The notes under the pieces: generated by a model
What the model saw: the letters and a program-made list of their open reading frames with translations, nothing else
What the model was told of the DNA's origin: nothing
The model's database searches: none
Part shown: positions 46,066 to 55,411 of the stretch, one piece after another
Position numbering within the stretch: position 1 is the first letter of the stretch
How the letters are laid out: every line of letters starts with the position of its first letter
Assembly (NCBI GenBank): GCA_937899245.1
Contig: CALDKB010000051.1
Coordinates: 15,220-79,219, forward strand
Direction of reading: 5' to 3'
From: an uncultured Bacteroidales bacterium
GTDB lineage: Bacteria > Bacteroidota > Bacteroidia > Bacteroidales > ML635J-15
Length of the DNA: 64,000 nucleotides
Translations under genes and position numbers: made by a program

Positions 46066-47199
46066 ATGTGCAATCCATTCAATATCAAGCCATACAATGT
46101 AGGAGACACATTTTGTGGCAGAGAAAAAGAACTCGAAAGGCTTATATCAAACATAAGAAGTGGTATTGACACCACACTTATTTCTGACAGAAAATTAGGA
46201 AAGACAGGCCTTATATATCGGCTTATCGAAGAGATAGAAAGCAAGCATAAAGACATTTCGCCAATATATGTCGACTTATTTACCACAGAAAACATGGCTG
46301 ACTTTACAAACGAACTTGCCGAGGCGATACTTACAAGGTATCCCGAAAAAACAAGCTTTGGAAAGAAGTTTGTAAATTTTCTAAAGTCAATGAAACCACA
46401 ACTTTCGTTCGACAGCATAACAGGCGAACCACAAGTAGAAATCGGCTACAGCAACAACACGGAAAAAGAATACACACTAAAAAGCCTGCTAAAGTACCTT
46501 GAAGCGCAGGATACGCATATTCTGATTGCATTCGATGAATTTCAACAGATACGAGGATACGAAGAAAAAAACATGGAAGCCTTTCTTCGCACATACATTC
46601 AAACGCTTCACAACATAAATTTCATTTTCTGCGGAAGCAAGAAGCATCTCATGACAGACATTTTCACAAATCCGCAAAAGCCGTTCTACCAAAGCACGCA
46701 ATTCATGGCGCTCGACAAACTTCCCGAAGACGAATATGCTGCTTTTATTGTGAAAATGTTCGCCAGAGGCAAAAAGGAAATCAGTGAAGAAGCCATACAA
46801 ATGATTTTTTCGTGGACACGCCGTCACACATACTACACACAAGCGCTTTGTCACACCATATACGACATGAAGGCAAAAAAAATTAATATCGACACAGTGA
46901 AGTCGGCATGCGCCTACACCTTGGAAATTAACGAATCATATTTCCTACAATACCGGCAATTACTTACCGACGGCCAATGGAATTTTCTAATCGCAGTAGC
47001 CAAGGAAGACGAAGTTAGCAAGCCAACGGCAACCGAATTTCTCGCAAAACACAAAATTGGGGCTTCGTCAACAGCATTAAGAATACTAAATTCGCTATTG
47101 GAAAAGGACCTGCTGATTAGCGTAATTACCCCATACGAAACATCATATCTAGTTGCCGACGTATTCCTTTCGAGGTGGTTGGCAAGAACATACAGATAA
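46066..47199 (+). CDS. AAA ATPase of the ATPase_2 (archaeal-ATPase) type
   Basis: 377 residues from the ATG at 46066. Walker A is variant: SDRKLGKT (residues 40-47) with Ser instead of the first Gly. Walker B HILIAFDEFQQI (Asp157-Glu158). Sensor-like NFIFCGSKKHL follows, and the C-terminal third (about 270-377) is a winged-helix domain with RILNSLLEKDLL. Such single ATPases are common in Bacteroidota, often with a nucleic-acid-binding end domain. Function unknown. It is driven by a repeat-covered promoter and leads an operon with a CAT-like enzyme, 11 bases downstream. Confidence 0.85.
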   Translation: MCNPFNIKPYNVGDTFCGREKELERLISNIRSGIDTTLISDRKLGKTGLIYRLIEEIESKHKDISPIYVDLFTTENMADFTNELAEAILTRYPEKTSFGKKFVNFLKSMKPQLSFDSITGEPQVEIGYSNNTEKEYTLKSLLKYLEAQDTHILIAFDEFQQIRGYEEKNMEAFLRTYIQTLHNINFIFCGSKKHLMTDIFTNPQKPFYQSTQFMALDKLPEDEYAAFIVKMFARGKKEISEEAIQMIFSWTRRHTYYTQALCHTIYDMKAKKINIDTVKSACAYTLEINESYFLQYRQLLTDGQWNFLIAVAKEDEVSKPTATEFLAKHKIGASSTALRILNSLLEKDLLISVITPYETSYLVADVFLSRWLARTYR

Positions 47200-47210
47200 A
47201 AAGACCGACT

Positions 47211-47840
47211 ATGCAGAAAATAGACATCCAGACCTGGAATCGCAGAGAAATATACAAGCAATTTTCGACTGATTTTCATCAGCCGTTTTATTGCGTGGCA
47301 TTCAAAATGGACATCACGAACTTATGCAAATATGTAAAAAGCAAAGGTCTCCCCTTCTACTTTTCAATGATACATTTAGCCACGAAAGCAATAAATACCG
47401 TAGAAAACTTTCGCTACCGCAATATTGACGGCGGCATATATCTACTGGACAAACTGGAACCTAGCATCACGAATATGCCACGCGGGAGCGAGATTTTTCA
47501 GGTAACGAACTGCAGAATGGAAGATGACATAAGGACTTTTTGTCAAAAAGTTCGCAAAATGACCGACACACAGCAAACATTTATAGGCGGCGATGAGATT
47601 GCACACAACGGAATTGTACTTTTCAGCTGCAATCCGTGGCTGGAACTAACAACAGCCACAAATCCAATCCAAGGCGACACAACCGACAACATCCCACGAA
47701 TATGCTGGGGGAAATTCTTCAACGAAGGCGACAGAATAAAATTCAACATGTCGGTACAAGTGAACCATTGCTTTGTTGACGGACTTCATGTAGGCAAATA
47801 TGCAAAAGAACTGCAAAATGCCATTGATAAACTAATTTAG
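47211..47840 (+). CDS. Chloramphenicol acetyltransferase-like acyltransferase
   Basis: 209 residues, CAT fold. His186 and Asp190 in VNHCFVDGLH are the HxxxDG catalytic motif; the substrate-pocket strand FSCNPWLELT corresponds to CAT's ISxSPW. It would transfer acetyl (or acyl) from CoA to a hydroxyl. Many Bacteroidota CAT-like proteins do not act on chloramphenicol, so resistance is not inferred. Start ATG at 47211 rather than the GTG at 47175. Stop is two bases from the convergent AraC stop. Confidence 0.87.
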   Translation: MQKIDIQTWNRREIYKQFSTDFHQPFYCVAFKMDITNLCKYVKSKGLPFYFSMIHLATKAINTVENFRYRNIDGGIYLLDKLEPSITNMPRGSEIFQVTNCRMEDDIRTFCQKVRKMTDTQQTFIGGDEIAHNGIVLFSCNPWLELTTATNPIQGDTTDNIPRICWGKFFNEGDRIKFNMSVQVNHCFVDGLHVGKYAKELQNAIDKLI

Positions 47841-47842
47841 AG

Positions 47843-48781
47843 TCAGGATTCTTTTCCAAGACATAATTCACGATATTGCATAGGCGACAACTTGACCTCC
47901 TCCTTGAAATAACGGCAGAAGAACGAATCGGTGGGGAAATTCAGTTCATCAGCAATCTGCCTTATCGTCATATCCGAAGAACTCAAAAGCACCTTTGCCT
48001 CGATTATTACCCTCTCCTTTATCAGTTGCACAGGAGACTTGCCGGATGCCAGACGAATCATTTTAGACAAGTGCTTCGGAGAAACACAACATTTGTCGGC
48101 GTAAAACGAGACTGTCCTTTCCTTCTTTCCATACATCTGCAAGTCATCCATAAACTGCAGATACAAGTCGGTTTCTCTTCCGCCCTTACCTATCATTCCG
48201 TCAGGCTGCGGGATTCGCTGCAATATCGACAGGAATGAAGCAGACGCAATGCAGAAAAAACCTTTCATAATCTCGTCGCGATATTCGAAATCTATTGCAG
48301 TATACAACTTCATAACATCAGCATAAAAGCTTAAGTATACGCTTATTTCCGATTCGGTGTGGTGTATCATCAATGGCACCGAGCAATGCATCAAATAAGA
48401 ATTAGCAGCCAACGATGTCCTGTTGAACAGTCCATTTTCACCATTATCAGCGAAAGCCATTGCAATTGTCTTCAAGTCGTCGGAGGAAGACAAATTTTCC
48501 ACTATCGAACCATTCTGCACTACCAGCGAATCGTTAACACCTATTGAAAATTCCTTTCTGTTGATAACGACATCCAGAGAGCCCTTAACGCAAACAATTG
48601 CACAGGTAAACGTTGACTTAAACGGAAATGCAAACGGATTAGAGTCGGGAGAAATCATCTTGAACAGGCTGTATTCGCCAGAAAGGTTATCGTCTATTAC
48701 AATATTCTTTCCTTCAGCAATTTGCTTGCCCATCAACCTAAAAAGCCTCAATATCTTGTAGTCGACATATCCGTTTTGCAT
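47843..48781 (-). CDS. AraC family transcriptional regulator
   Basis: 312 residues. N-terminal cupin-like sensor about 30-150, C-terminal two HTH motifs about 215-310 (VSFYADKCCVSPKHLSKMI; IRQIADELNFPTDSFFCRYF). Divergent from the MMPL exporter, which it may control. ATGs at 48781 and 48784 both exist; -7 TATCTTTG at 48798-48805 on the minus strand. Confidence 0.88.
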   Translation of the reverse strand: MQNGYVDYKILRLFRLMGKQIAEGKNIVIDDNLSGEYSLFKMISPDSNPFAFPFKSTFTCAIVCVKGSLDVVINRKEFSIGVNDSLVVQNGSIVENLSSSDDLKTIAMAFADNGENGLFNRTSLAANSYLMHCSVPLMIHHTESEISVYLSFYADVMKLYTAIDFEYRDEIMKGFFCIASASFLSILQRIPQPDGMIGKGGRETDLYLQFMDDLQMYGKKERTVSFYADKCCVSPKHLSKMIRLASGKSPVQLIKERVIIEAKVLLSSSDMTIRQIADELNFPTDSFFCRYFKEEVKLSPMQYRELCLGKES

Positions 48782-48902
48782 CATTTCAAATTTTCCACAA
48801 AGATACTAATTCGGCAATGATTTTAAGACTTTTTTTTACAAAAAGCGAAAAATAGAACATGCACAAGGAAAGAAAAGAAATGTAAATTACGGCAATAGCA
48901 AC

Positions 48903-48910
48903 TACCTTTG
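48903..48910 (+). promoter_or_regulatory. Putative -7 box of the MMPL exporter gene
   Basis: TACCTTTG at 48903-48910. Transcription would start near 48917, giving an ~75-base leader before the ATG at 48992. No clear -33 box; activation by the divergent AraC regulator would fit. Confidence 0.5.
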
Positions 48911-48991
48911 CAAACATTTTTGCAAACTGGCTTTTTGGGGCTTTGTCTCAAATGGAAAAGATGCACTATAAAAGATTATTGGTATAGAGTG

Positions 48992-51900
48992 ATGAAGATA
49001 AGACTTTACGAAGTCCTTGTAAAGAAGAGAATAGTATTTATGGTGGCAACAATTGCAATAGCCATTATATGTGCCATACTCATGCCCTATACAAAAATAA
49101 ACTCAGACCTAACCAAGTATCTTCCGGACGATTCTCAAATGAAACAAGGTCTCGACCAGATGTCGGAGACATTCGGGAACGATGGCGTTGGCAACGGAAT
49201 GATTAGGGTGATGTTCAATTCGCTTGACGACAGCACAAAGTCTGCAATAAAAGAAAATCTATACGACATTGACGGCGTAGCCGAAGTAATATACCAACCC
49301 AATAGCCCCGACTACAACAGCAATGATCACACATTATACGAAATTATGGCGAGCAGCAACACCAGTCAGCTTGAGCTCGCGCAGAAGATTCAGGAGAAAT
49401 TTGGCGAAAACACAATAGTCGAAACATCACAAGACGATACGTCGGCGAAGCCAATTGTTATGCTTATCGCCCTGGCATTGCTTGTTACCGTTTTGCTCAT
49501 CATGTGCGAATCGTGGCTAGAACCGCCTCTGTTCCTATTGGCAATTGGAATCGGAGTTGTAATAAACATGGGCACCAATGCTCTACTTGAACACGTCTCG
49601 GTTACCACGAACTCAATAGCAGCAATACTGCAACTTGTTCTTTCAATAGATTACTCCATCATTTTGATGAACCGCTACAGACAGGAGAAAAACAATGGGA
49701 AGGAGAAAAAACAAGCCATGACAGAAGCAGTAAAAATGGCTTCATCATCTATCTTCAGCAGCGCATTCACGACAATAGTCGGACTCCTTGCTCTTGTTTT
49801 CATGAACCTGAAAGTCGGTGCCGACATGGGCATAGTCCTTGCCAAAGGCGTATTATGCAGTTTGATTGCAATATTTACAGTACTGCCATCTCTCATCTTA
49901 CTTTGCGATTCGGCAATCGAAAAATCGAAAAAAAGAGTTTTCTCAATAAATACAGACAGGATTGCCACCGCTGAAATGAAATTTAGGATTCCTCTTGCAA
50001 TTCTTTTTGTCGTGATTTTTGCCGGAGCATATTTCCTTCACAATAAAACAGAAATTTCTTTTTCCATTGACAAGAATTCAAGCATATCGGAAATATTTCC
50101 GGAGAAGAACACAACAGTACTACTGTACGAAAATACCGACTCAACAGAAATAATCGGCATTGCAGACTCTATGCTCTGCAACCCGCACATAAAAGCTTTC
50201 ATATCCTATCACTCTATACTGCAGAAAAAATACTCGACAGTCGAGATGGACTCCATGATAAAGGAAATGACAGCGCTCACCGGCGACCTTGAAATTCCAT
50301 TCGACCTTTCGCCAGACAAGGCAGAAGAACTTGTCAACATGCTTTACTACATAAAATCAGGCATGAGCAAGTCGGAAATATTAAGTCTGCACGATTTTGC
50401 CTCGACAATTGCCGACATAAGCGCCGACAGCTCACTGACAGCCTCTTTTACCAAAACCAAAGACACGACATCAAGCGAAATAAAAATAACGGAAAACATA
50501 GGACTACTAACAGCCCTCACCGATACGGCACTCATCAACAAAAAGATGAGTTCTGACGAAATAGCAGAAAAGCTAAAGATCGACGGAGCCCTAATTGACA
50601 TGATTTGTCCCGACGGCAGCGAAATGTCAATCAAGGAAATCATTCACACCGCCAAGGAATTGCTTGCCGAAAGCGAGCCAATACATCATTCCACCGCACC
50701 TGCCCACGCCACTACGACACAAAACGACACAATAGCAGCAAGCAGGACAGACATCGAAACGACGGACTCAACCACGACAATTCATAGAGAAATTGTGGAC
50801 AACATGAGCGAAGAAGAAAAACAGTATTCCGACACCGCCATGATCCTACAGAAACGCACACCAGCCGAAATGGCGCAATTTATCGGAATGAAAAAGGAAA
50901 GTGCGTCTCTCATCTTCAATATGTATGGACGCTCGACAAACAGCAAGACAAAATACATGTCGGCATACGAATTCATTTATTTTATAAACCACGAACTTTC
51001 GAAACGAAAAATCTTCGCATCGCAACTTGACGACGAAAGCCGGGCTTGGCTGTCAAACGTTGAAAAAATTATGACTAACGCACTTTCAAGCAAAAGCGAA
51101 GATGTCGACATACCTATTATCAGCCATATATCAGAAACAATAGAGACGACAAGCGTCAACAACAATACACAGGACGAACACCCTACGCCAGTTGCAAAAC
51201 AAACAAAACAAGCAAAAAAAGGAAACAACAAGGAGATGATCGCCATGATTGACAAAGTGGAGCAGATAATCGAAATGTCGGAAAATGACGAAAAGCTCAC
51301 ATCCGACCAGCTGTACGATTTCGTTATTTCGCAAGGCATTGAGATTGACAAGAATATGATAGACCTGCTATACCTATACCACGGAAGCAGAAAGTTCGAC
51401 AACGACTCAATGCTAATGTCAATTGAAGAGATCTTGAACGTTGTTGAAGATTCCATAATAGCAGATCCAAAATATTCGACAATTGTTACCGAAGACATGA
51501 AGTCCGGTCTTATGGATGTAAAAAAGATGATTGCCGAGAACTTCGACAAGATGAAAGGCAATGATTTCTCGCGGGCGATAATTTTCTCCGACTATCCGAA
51601 AGAATCTGACGAGACAAACATGTACGTTGAAAATCTGAAGGCCCACTGCGACAACGCACTGAAAGGAAAGCACTACTTAATAGGCGAATCGGTAATGATG
51701 AACGAAATGCGCAACGGCTTCGACAAGGAAATGACTCTTATTACATTGCTGACAGTCCTATCGATATTCCTCATAGTAGCCATCACATTCAAATCGCTGG
51801 CCGTTCCTTCAATACTTGTCATTACAGTAATGTCGGCCGTTTTTGTCAATGTTTATGTAAGCGGTTTGGGCGGTCAAAAACTTCTTTACCTGTCATACCT

Positions 51901-52231
51901 GATTATGCAAAGCATTCTGATGGGTGCAACAATAGACTACGGCATCTTGCTCACCAACAACTACAGGGAGAGCCGAATGAATTTCGACAAGCTTGAATCA
52001 TTAAAGAATGCATACAGGACATCAATACATACTATCCTGACATCTGGAATGATAATGACATTTGCGCCGCTTGTCATGGCCCTACTGATGGACGACCCGA
52101 CAACAATTGTCATTCTGCGCTGCATAGCAATCGGTGCTTTCACGGCAATGCTGATAATACTATTCATACTTCCAAGCCTGCTTGCGTCATTGGACAGATT
52201 TATTATCAGAAAGAAAAAGAAAGAGGAATAG
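48992..52231 (+). CDS. MMPL/RND-family membrane exporter
   Basis: 1079 residues. Two RND-like membrane bundles: helix 1 about 15-35 (FMVATIAIAIICAIL), helices 2-6 about 165-330 with GIGVVINMGTNALLEH and the SIDYSIILMNRYR motif, and helices 8-12 at about 920-1070 with GATIDYGILLTNNYRES. Asp in the two DYGILL/DYSIIL motifs fits proton relay. Between the bundles lies an unusually long (~580 residues), charged, Ser/Thr- and Asp-rich, largely helical periplasmic segment with the phrase SKSEIL and a Lys-rich PVAKQTKQAKKGNNKEM. MMPL proteins export lipids, hopanoids or toxins. The upstream ATG at 48908 overlaps the -7 box and is rejected. Confidence 0.88.
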   Translation: MKIRLYEVLVKKRIVFMVATIAIAIICAILMPYTKINSDLTKYLPDDSQMKQGLDQMSETFGNDGVGNGMIRVMFNSLDDSTKSAIKENLYDIDGVAEVIYQPNSPDYNSNDHTLYEIMASSNTSQLELAQKIQEKFGENTIVETSQDDTSAKPIVMLIALALLVTVLLIMCESWLEPPLFLLAIGIGVVINMGTNALLEHVSVTTNSIAAILQLVLSIDYSIILMNRYRQEKNNGKEKKQAMTEAVKMASSSIFSSAFTTIVGLLALVFMNLKVGADMGIVLAKGVLCSLIAIFTVLPSLILLCDSAIEKSKKRVFSINTDRIATAEMKFRIPLAILFVVIFAGAYFLHNKTEISFSIDKNSSISEIFPEKNTTVLLYENTDSTEIIGIADSMLCNPHIKAFISYHSILQKKYSTVEMDSMIKEMTALTGDLEIPFDLSPDKAEELVNMLYYIKSGMSKSEILSLHDFASTIADISADSSLTASFTKTKDTTSSEIKITENIGLLTALTDTALINKKMSSDEIAEKLKIDGALIDMICPDGSEMSIKEIIHTAKELLAESEPIHHSTAPAHATTTQNDTIAASRTDIETTDSTTTIHREIVDNMSEEEKQYSDTAMILQKRTPAEMAQFIGMKKESASLIFNMYGRSTNSKTKYMSAYEFIYFINHELSKRKIFASQLDDESRAWLSNVEKIMTNALSSKSEDVDIPIISHISETIETTSVNNNTQDEHPTPVAKQTKQAKKGNNKEMIAMIDKVEQIIEMSENDEKLTSDQLYDFVISQGIEIDKNMIDLLYLYHGSRKFDNDSMLMSIEEILNVVEDSIIADPKYSTIVTEDMKSGLMDVKKMIAENFDKMKGNDFSRAIIFSDYPKESDETNMYVENLKAHCDNALKGKHYLIGESVMMNEMRNGFDKEMTLITLLTVLSIFLIVAITFKSLAVPSILVITVMSAVFVNVYVSGLGGQKLLYLSYLIMQSILMGATIDYGILLTNNYRESRMNFDKLESLKNAYRTSIHTILTSGMIMTFAPLVMALLMDDPTTIVILRCIAIGAFTAMLIILFILPSLLASLDRFIIRKKKKEE

Positions 52232-52241
52232 GAAATCCCGC

Positions 52242-53951
52242 CTACTCCATATTTATAATTTCAATAGCTTTTTCCAGCAATTCGTCACGACCTTCGCGAA
52301 TCCCTTTGACTGTTGGATAAACATATATGTCGGGAACAATGCCAATACGCTGTGTTTCGGTACCATCGGGATAATATATGCCTATTCCAGAGAACATCGT
52401 ATAAATGCCGCCTGGCAGTTCCAACCTAGAAACATTACCATCGGCACCTGTCGAATTTGAGCCAACGACTACACTATTTTTTATGGTTCGGTATAACATG
52501 GTGCAGAATTCGGCATGGCTTTGCGATTCTTCATTAATCAAGATGACGACCTTGCCATTGTAAGGTTCCTGGCCCTTACGTGTATAGACGGGTGCTACGT
52601 AGTAAAATTCGCCTGGATTTTTCAATGATGGCTCGGTGGCTTTGAAATAAGGAACGGTATTGTTTGACAATATCATTTCAAGTTTATCAATCACCATTTC
52701 CTTGGGGTATTCCCTCAAATCCAATATCAGCCCCTTTGTACCTTTTATCGTGTCCTTTAATGTATTCACAAATGCTAAAGTAATATCGTCCATTGAAATA
52801 TAACCGATATTGCCGTCCAACAACCGATAGCAAACGCTATCAGTTTTCATGCTGTAATCCAAATCATAGAAGGAATACAGAGGTATGGTTGCTTTTTTAT
52901 GTTCACCATCCGACAGAAAAGACAGCTCAACAAACGGATTCTTGTTGAAAAGGATGTAACTGGCAATTTCTCTGAGTTTCACACGATAGTTGGATGCAGA
53001 ACAGTACGGCAACATACTATCTATCAATTCTGCAACAGGTTGATTGTTTATATGCGTGATTACATCTCCGATATGGGGACCATTTTCGTCAATCTTTTCG
53101 GGATTTCTATAAGAGGAGACAACCAAAGTGTCATTTTGCAAGAAACGCACATCGAATGGCGGGCGATTGTACATAAGTGTATAACGCATTGATTCCGAGT
53201 AAACCACTGCGTGAGAATCGTCGCATTTGGCAACCATCTGTTCCACAGCAGAAATATACGAAACTGTATCCTGTGCCTTAAGCAAAATTGGAATGGATTC
53301 TTTCAAAACCTTATTCCAATCTGTATCAGTCAAGTACTTATACGGAAAGAAATACTGTATCATATTCCAGTAGCGATACACTGTCAGCAGGCGAAAACCA
53401 GCATCTGGGTAAAACATATTGGAATAGGAATTTTCGTTGATGAATTTCACATTTTTGGCTCCGAAAAGATTTGTGGTTACATAACCCTTGTTACCTTGAT
53501 ATCTATTTCGGTAAATTTTCATCAGCAGATTGTACAATTTTGGGGAGAGATCTTCTGTATTTATCCATGCCAGATCCGGCTTAATAAAAGAAGCTGTATC
53601 AACAGGAACAAGCGATTTGTTGGGTGTAATTTTTCCATAATGCTGAATCCACTTTACCAAATATGCATCACGTTGTTGGACATCAGTTTGCTGAAGATAT
53701 GTAGGCAACATGCGGAATAGTTCGTAATCCCAATTATATTGTCCTTTGGAAATTGTCGGGTGATGATACTTGAGGAACCCCCATACACGACCAAGCAAAT
53801 TCAGATTGTCAATTACTTGTGGCGTTAGCTCCGGAAATGTAATATTTGAGCCATGATTGTATGTTGTATCAATAACAGCCGTTGAATTCTTCTGTCCATA
53901 ACAAGTAAGCACAAGAATCGAAGCTATGAAAACGACAATATATTTCTTCAT
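52242..53951 (-). CDS. S41 family peptidase, exported
   Basis: 569 residues from the ATG at 53951 (MKKYIVVFIASILVLTC). Signal peptide or lipoprotein signal (LVLTC). N-terminal helical domain about 40-250, a PDZ-like part about 280-350 (DVITHINNQPVAEL), then the S41 crotonase-like core (NIGYISMDDITLAF, then LINEESQSHAEF with the Ser in the usual place). Bacterial S41 enzymes trim C-termini of exported proteins; this long type is typical of Bacteroidota surface peptidases. The start is 26 bases downstream of the mnmE stop, so it probably shares its transcript. Confidence 0.87.
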   Translation of the reverse strand: MKKYIVVFIASILVLTCYGQKNSTAVIDTTYNHGSNITFPELTPQVIDNLNLLGRVWGFLKYHHPTISKGQYNWDYELFRMLPTYLQQTDVQQRDAYLVKWIQHYGKITPNKSLVPVDTASFIKPDLAWINTEDLSPKLYNLLMKIYRNRYQGNKGYVTTNLFGAKNVKFINENSYSNMFYPDAGFRLLTVYRYWNMIQYFFPYKYLTDTDWNKVLKESIPILLKAQDTVSYISAVEQMVAKCDDSHAVVYSESMRYTLMYNRPPFDVRFLQNDTLVVSSYRNPEKIDENGPHIGDVITHINNQPVAELIDSMLPYCSASNYRVKLREIASYILFNKNPFVELSFLSDGEHKKATIPLYSFYDLDYSMKTDSVCYRLLDGNIGYISMDDITLAFVNTLKDTIKGTKGLILDLREYPKEMVIDKLEMILSNNTVPYFKATEPSLKNPGEFYYVAPVYTRKGQEPYNGKVVILINEESQSHAEFCTMLYRTIKNSVVVGSNSTGADGNVSRLELPGGIYTMFSGIGIYYPDGTETQRIGIVPDIYVYPTVKGIREGRDELLEKAIEIINME

Positions 53952-53977
53952 ATTTAGGTCAATGAATATTGGTCTGT

Positions 53978-55336
53978 TTACTTTCCAATGCAAAACTTGG
54001 AGAAGATATTTCCAAGCACATCCTCAACGCCAAACACCTCTGCGCCCAGTATTTCGCCAAGATGCATATTTGCCTCGCGAAGATCCTGAGCTATGAAATC
54101 GGTTGCAATACCACCGGTTATCGACTGCCTTGCAGATTGCAACAAGTTGCGCGTAGCAGTGAGCGAATCAATATGGCGTGCATTAGCAATTACGACATCG
54201 GCAGACTCCGGCTTCAACGATTTTACATAATCGACGAACAAGGAACACAGCTTATCGACATTAGTACCGTTCAATGCAGAAATCGCAACCGGCATATCGG
54301 CAGGCACGTTCTCGACGTCACATTTGTTCATGGCAACAATCAGATGCGAGTCGGGAGATATTTCCGACTTTACAGATGCCAGCATCTGCTCGCGACGGCA
54401 ATAAGTTTCGGAATCAAGCAGAAGCACAACGATTTTTGCTGACTTCAACTTGGAATATGTTCGTTTTATACCAAGTTCCTCGATTTCGTTATCGGCATTG
54501 CGGATACCTGCCGTATCAATAAAACGGAACTTGATTCCATCAATAACAAACTCCTCCTCTATCGTGTCGCGTGTAGTTCCAGCAACCGACGAAACAATAG
54601 CCCTCTCCTCGTGCAGGATAGCATTCAGCAAAGTTGACTTGCCCACATTAGGCTCACCGACAATAGCCACAGGAACACCAGATTTTATAGCGTTTCCATA
54701 TTCAAATGTCCTTATCAACTTTTCGGTTTCGGCACAAATCTCATCTATCAGAGCCAACAGCTTTGTACGGTCGGCAAATTCGACATCCTCTTCCGAGAAG
54801 TCCAATTCCAATTCGAGCAAAGAAGTAAGATCGAGCATTTTGCCACGCAATTCACGAATTTTTGACGAGACGTTACCTTTGAGCTGCGACATAGCAATAC
54901 GATGCGATTCGGCCGTACTACTTGCAATAAGGTCGGCAACAGCCTCAGATTGCGACAAATCCATCTTTCCATTGAGGAATGCACGTTGCGTAAATTCTCC
55001 TGGGCCTGCCAGAACAGCACCATTAAGCGTCAAACAGTTCAAGATTGTACGTGCTATGTATTCGGAGCCATGGCAATATATTTCGACCATATTTTCGCCC
55101 GAAAAAGACGAAGGTGCGACAAACTTTGCAAGCATGACCTCATCGATAAGTTTTCCAGCGGCATCCACAATCTCGGTAAAAAGCATCTTGCGTGGCTCAA
55201 GATTTTCGTAAGCCGACTTACGAACAACAAGATTTCCGGCAATACGGAAAGAATCCTTGCCGCTAAGTCTGATAATGCCAATTGCCCCCGAACCGGAAGC
55301 TGTTGAAATTGCACAAATTGTAGAATCGAACGTCAT
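53978..55336 (-). CDS. mnmE: tRNA uridine-34 modification GTPase MnmE
   Basis: Works with MnmG to build cmnm5U in tRNA wobble position. 452 residues. N-terminal folate-binding domain (TICAISTASGSGAIGIIRLS), G1 GEPNVGKSTLLN about 225, G3 DTAGI, G4 NKCD, C-terminal tail FCIGK. Promoter -7 TAAATTTG (55353-55360 on minus strand) overlaps the T-run of the preceding M49 terminator. mnmG is not in the window. Confidence 0.96.
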   Translation of the reverse strand: MTFDSTICAISTASGSGAIGIIRLSGKDSFRIAGNLVVRKSAYENLEPRKMLFTEIVDAAGKLIDEVMLAKFVAPSSFSGENMVEIYCHGSEYIARTILNCLTLNGAVLAGPGEFTQRAFLNGKMDLSQSEAVADLIASSTAESHRIAMSQLKGNVSSKIRELRGKMLDLTSLLELELDFSEEDVEFADRTKLLALIDEICAETEKLIRTFEYGNAIKSGVPVAIVGEPNVGKSTLLNAILHEERAIVSSVAGTTRDTIEEEFVIDGIKFRFIDTAGIRNADNEIEELGIKRTYSKLKSAKIVVLLLDSETYCRREQMLASVKSEISPDSHLIVAMNKCDVENVPADMPVAISALNGTNVDKLCSLFVDYVKSLKPESADVVIANARHIDSLTATRNLLQSARQSITGGIATDFIAQDLREANMHLGEILGAEVFGVEDVLGNIFSKFCIGK

Positions 55337-55356
55337 GCTGTTAATTTTGTTGCAAA

Positions 55357-55389
55357 TTTAAAAAAAGGCACGGCTAAACGCCATGCCTT
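55357..55389 (-). terminator. Terminator of the M49-like gene overlapping the mnmE promoter
   Basis: Minus-strand AAGGCA-t-GGC and GCC-g-TGCCTT (55365-55389 with one mismatch), followed by TTTTTTT and directly by the -7 box of mnmE. Confidence 0.8.
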
Positions 55390-55411
55390 CCATATTCTTT
55401 ATGAAATAATA

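Noticed and set aside
47211..47840. Chloramphenicol resistance by the CAT-like gene
   Set aside because: Motif HxxxDG shows the fold only; many Bacteroidota relatives are not resistance genes, and no mobile-element context exists.
48908..48992. Longer start for the MMPL exporter
   Set aside because: The ATG-equivalent start at 48908 lies inside the -7 box and adds 28 residues without a helix.
54450..55211. A 253-residue antisense frame within mnmE
   Set aside because: Shadow of the MnmE reading frame; low-complexity Ser-rich translation.
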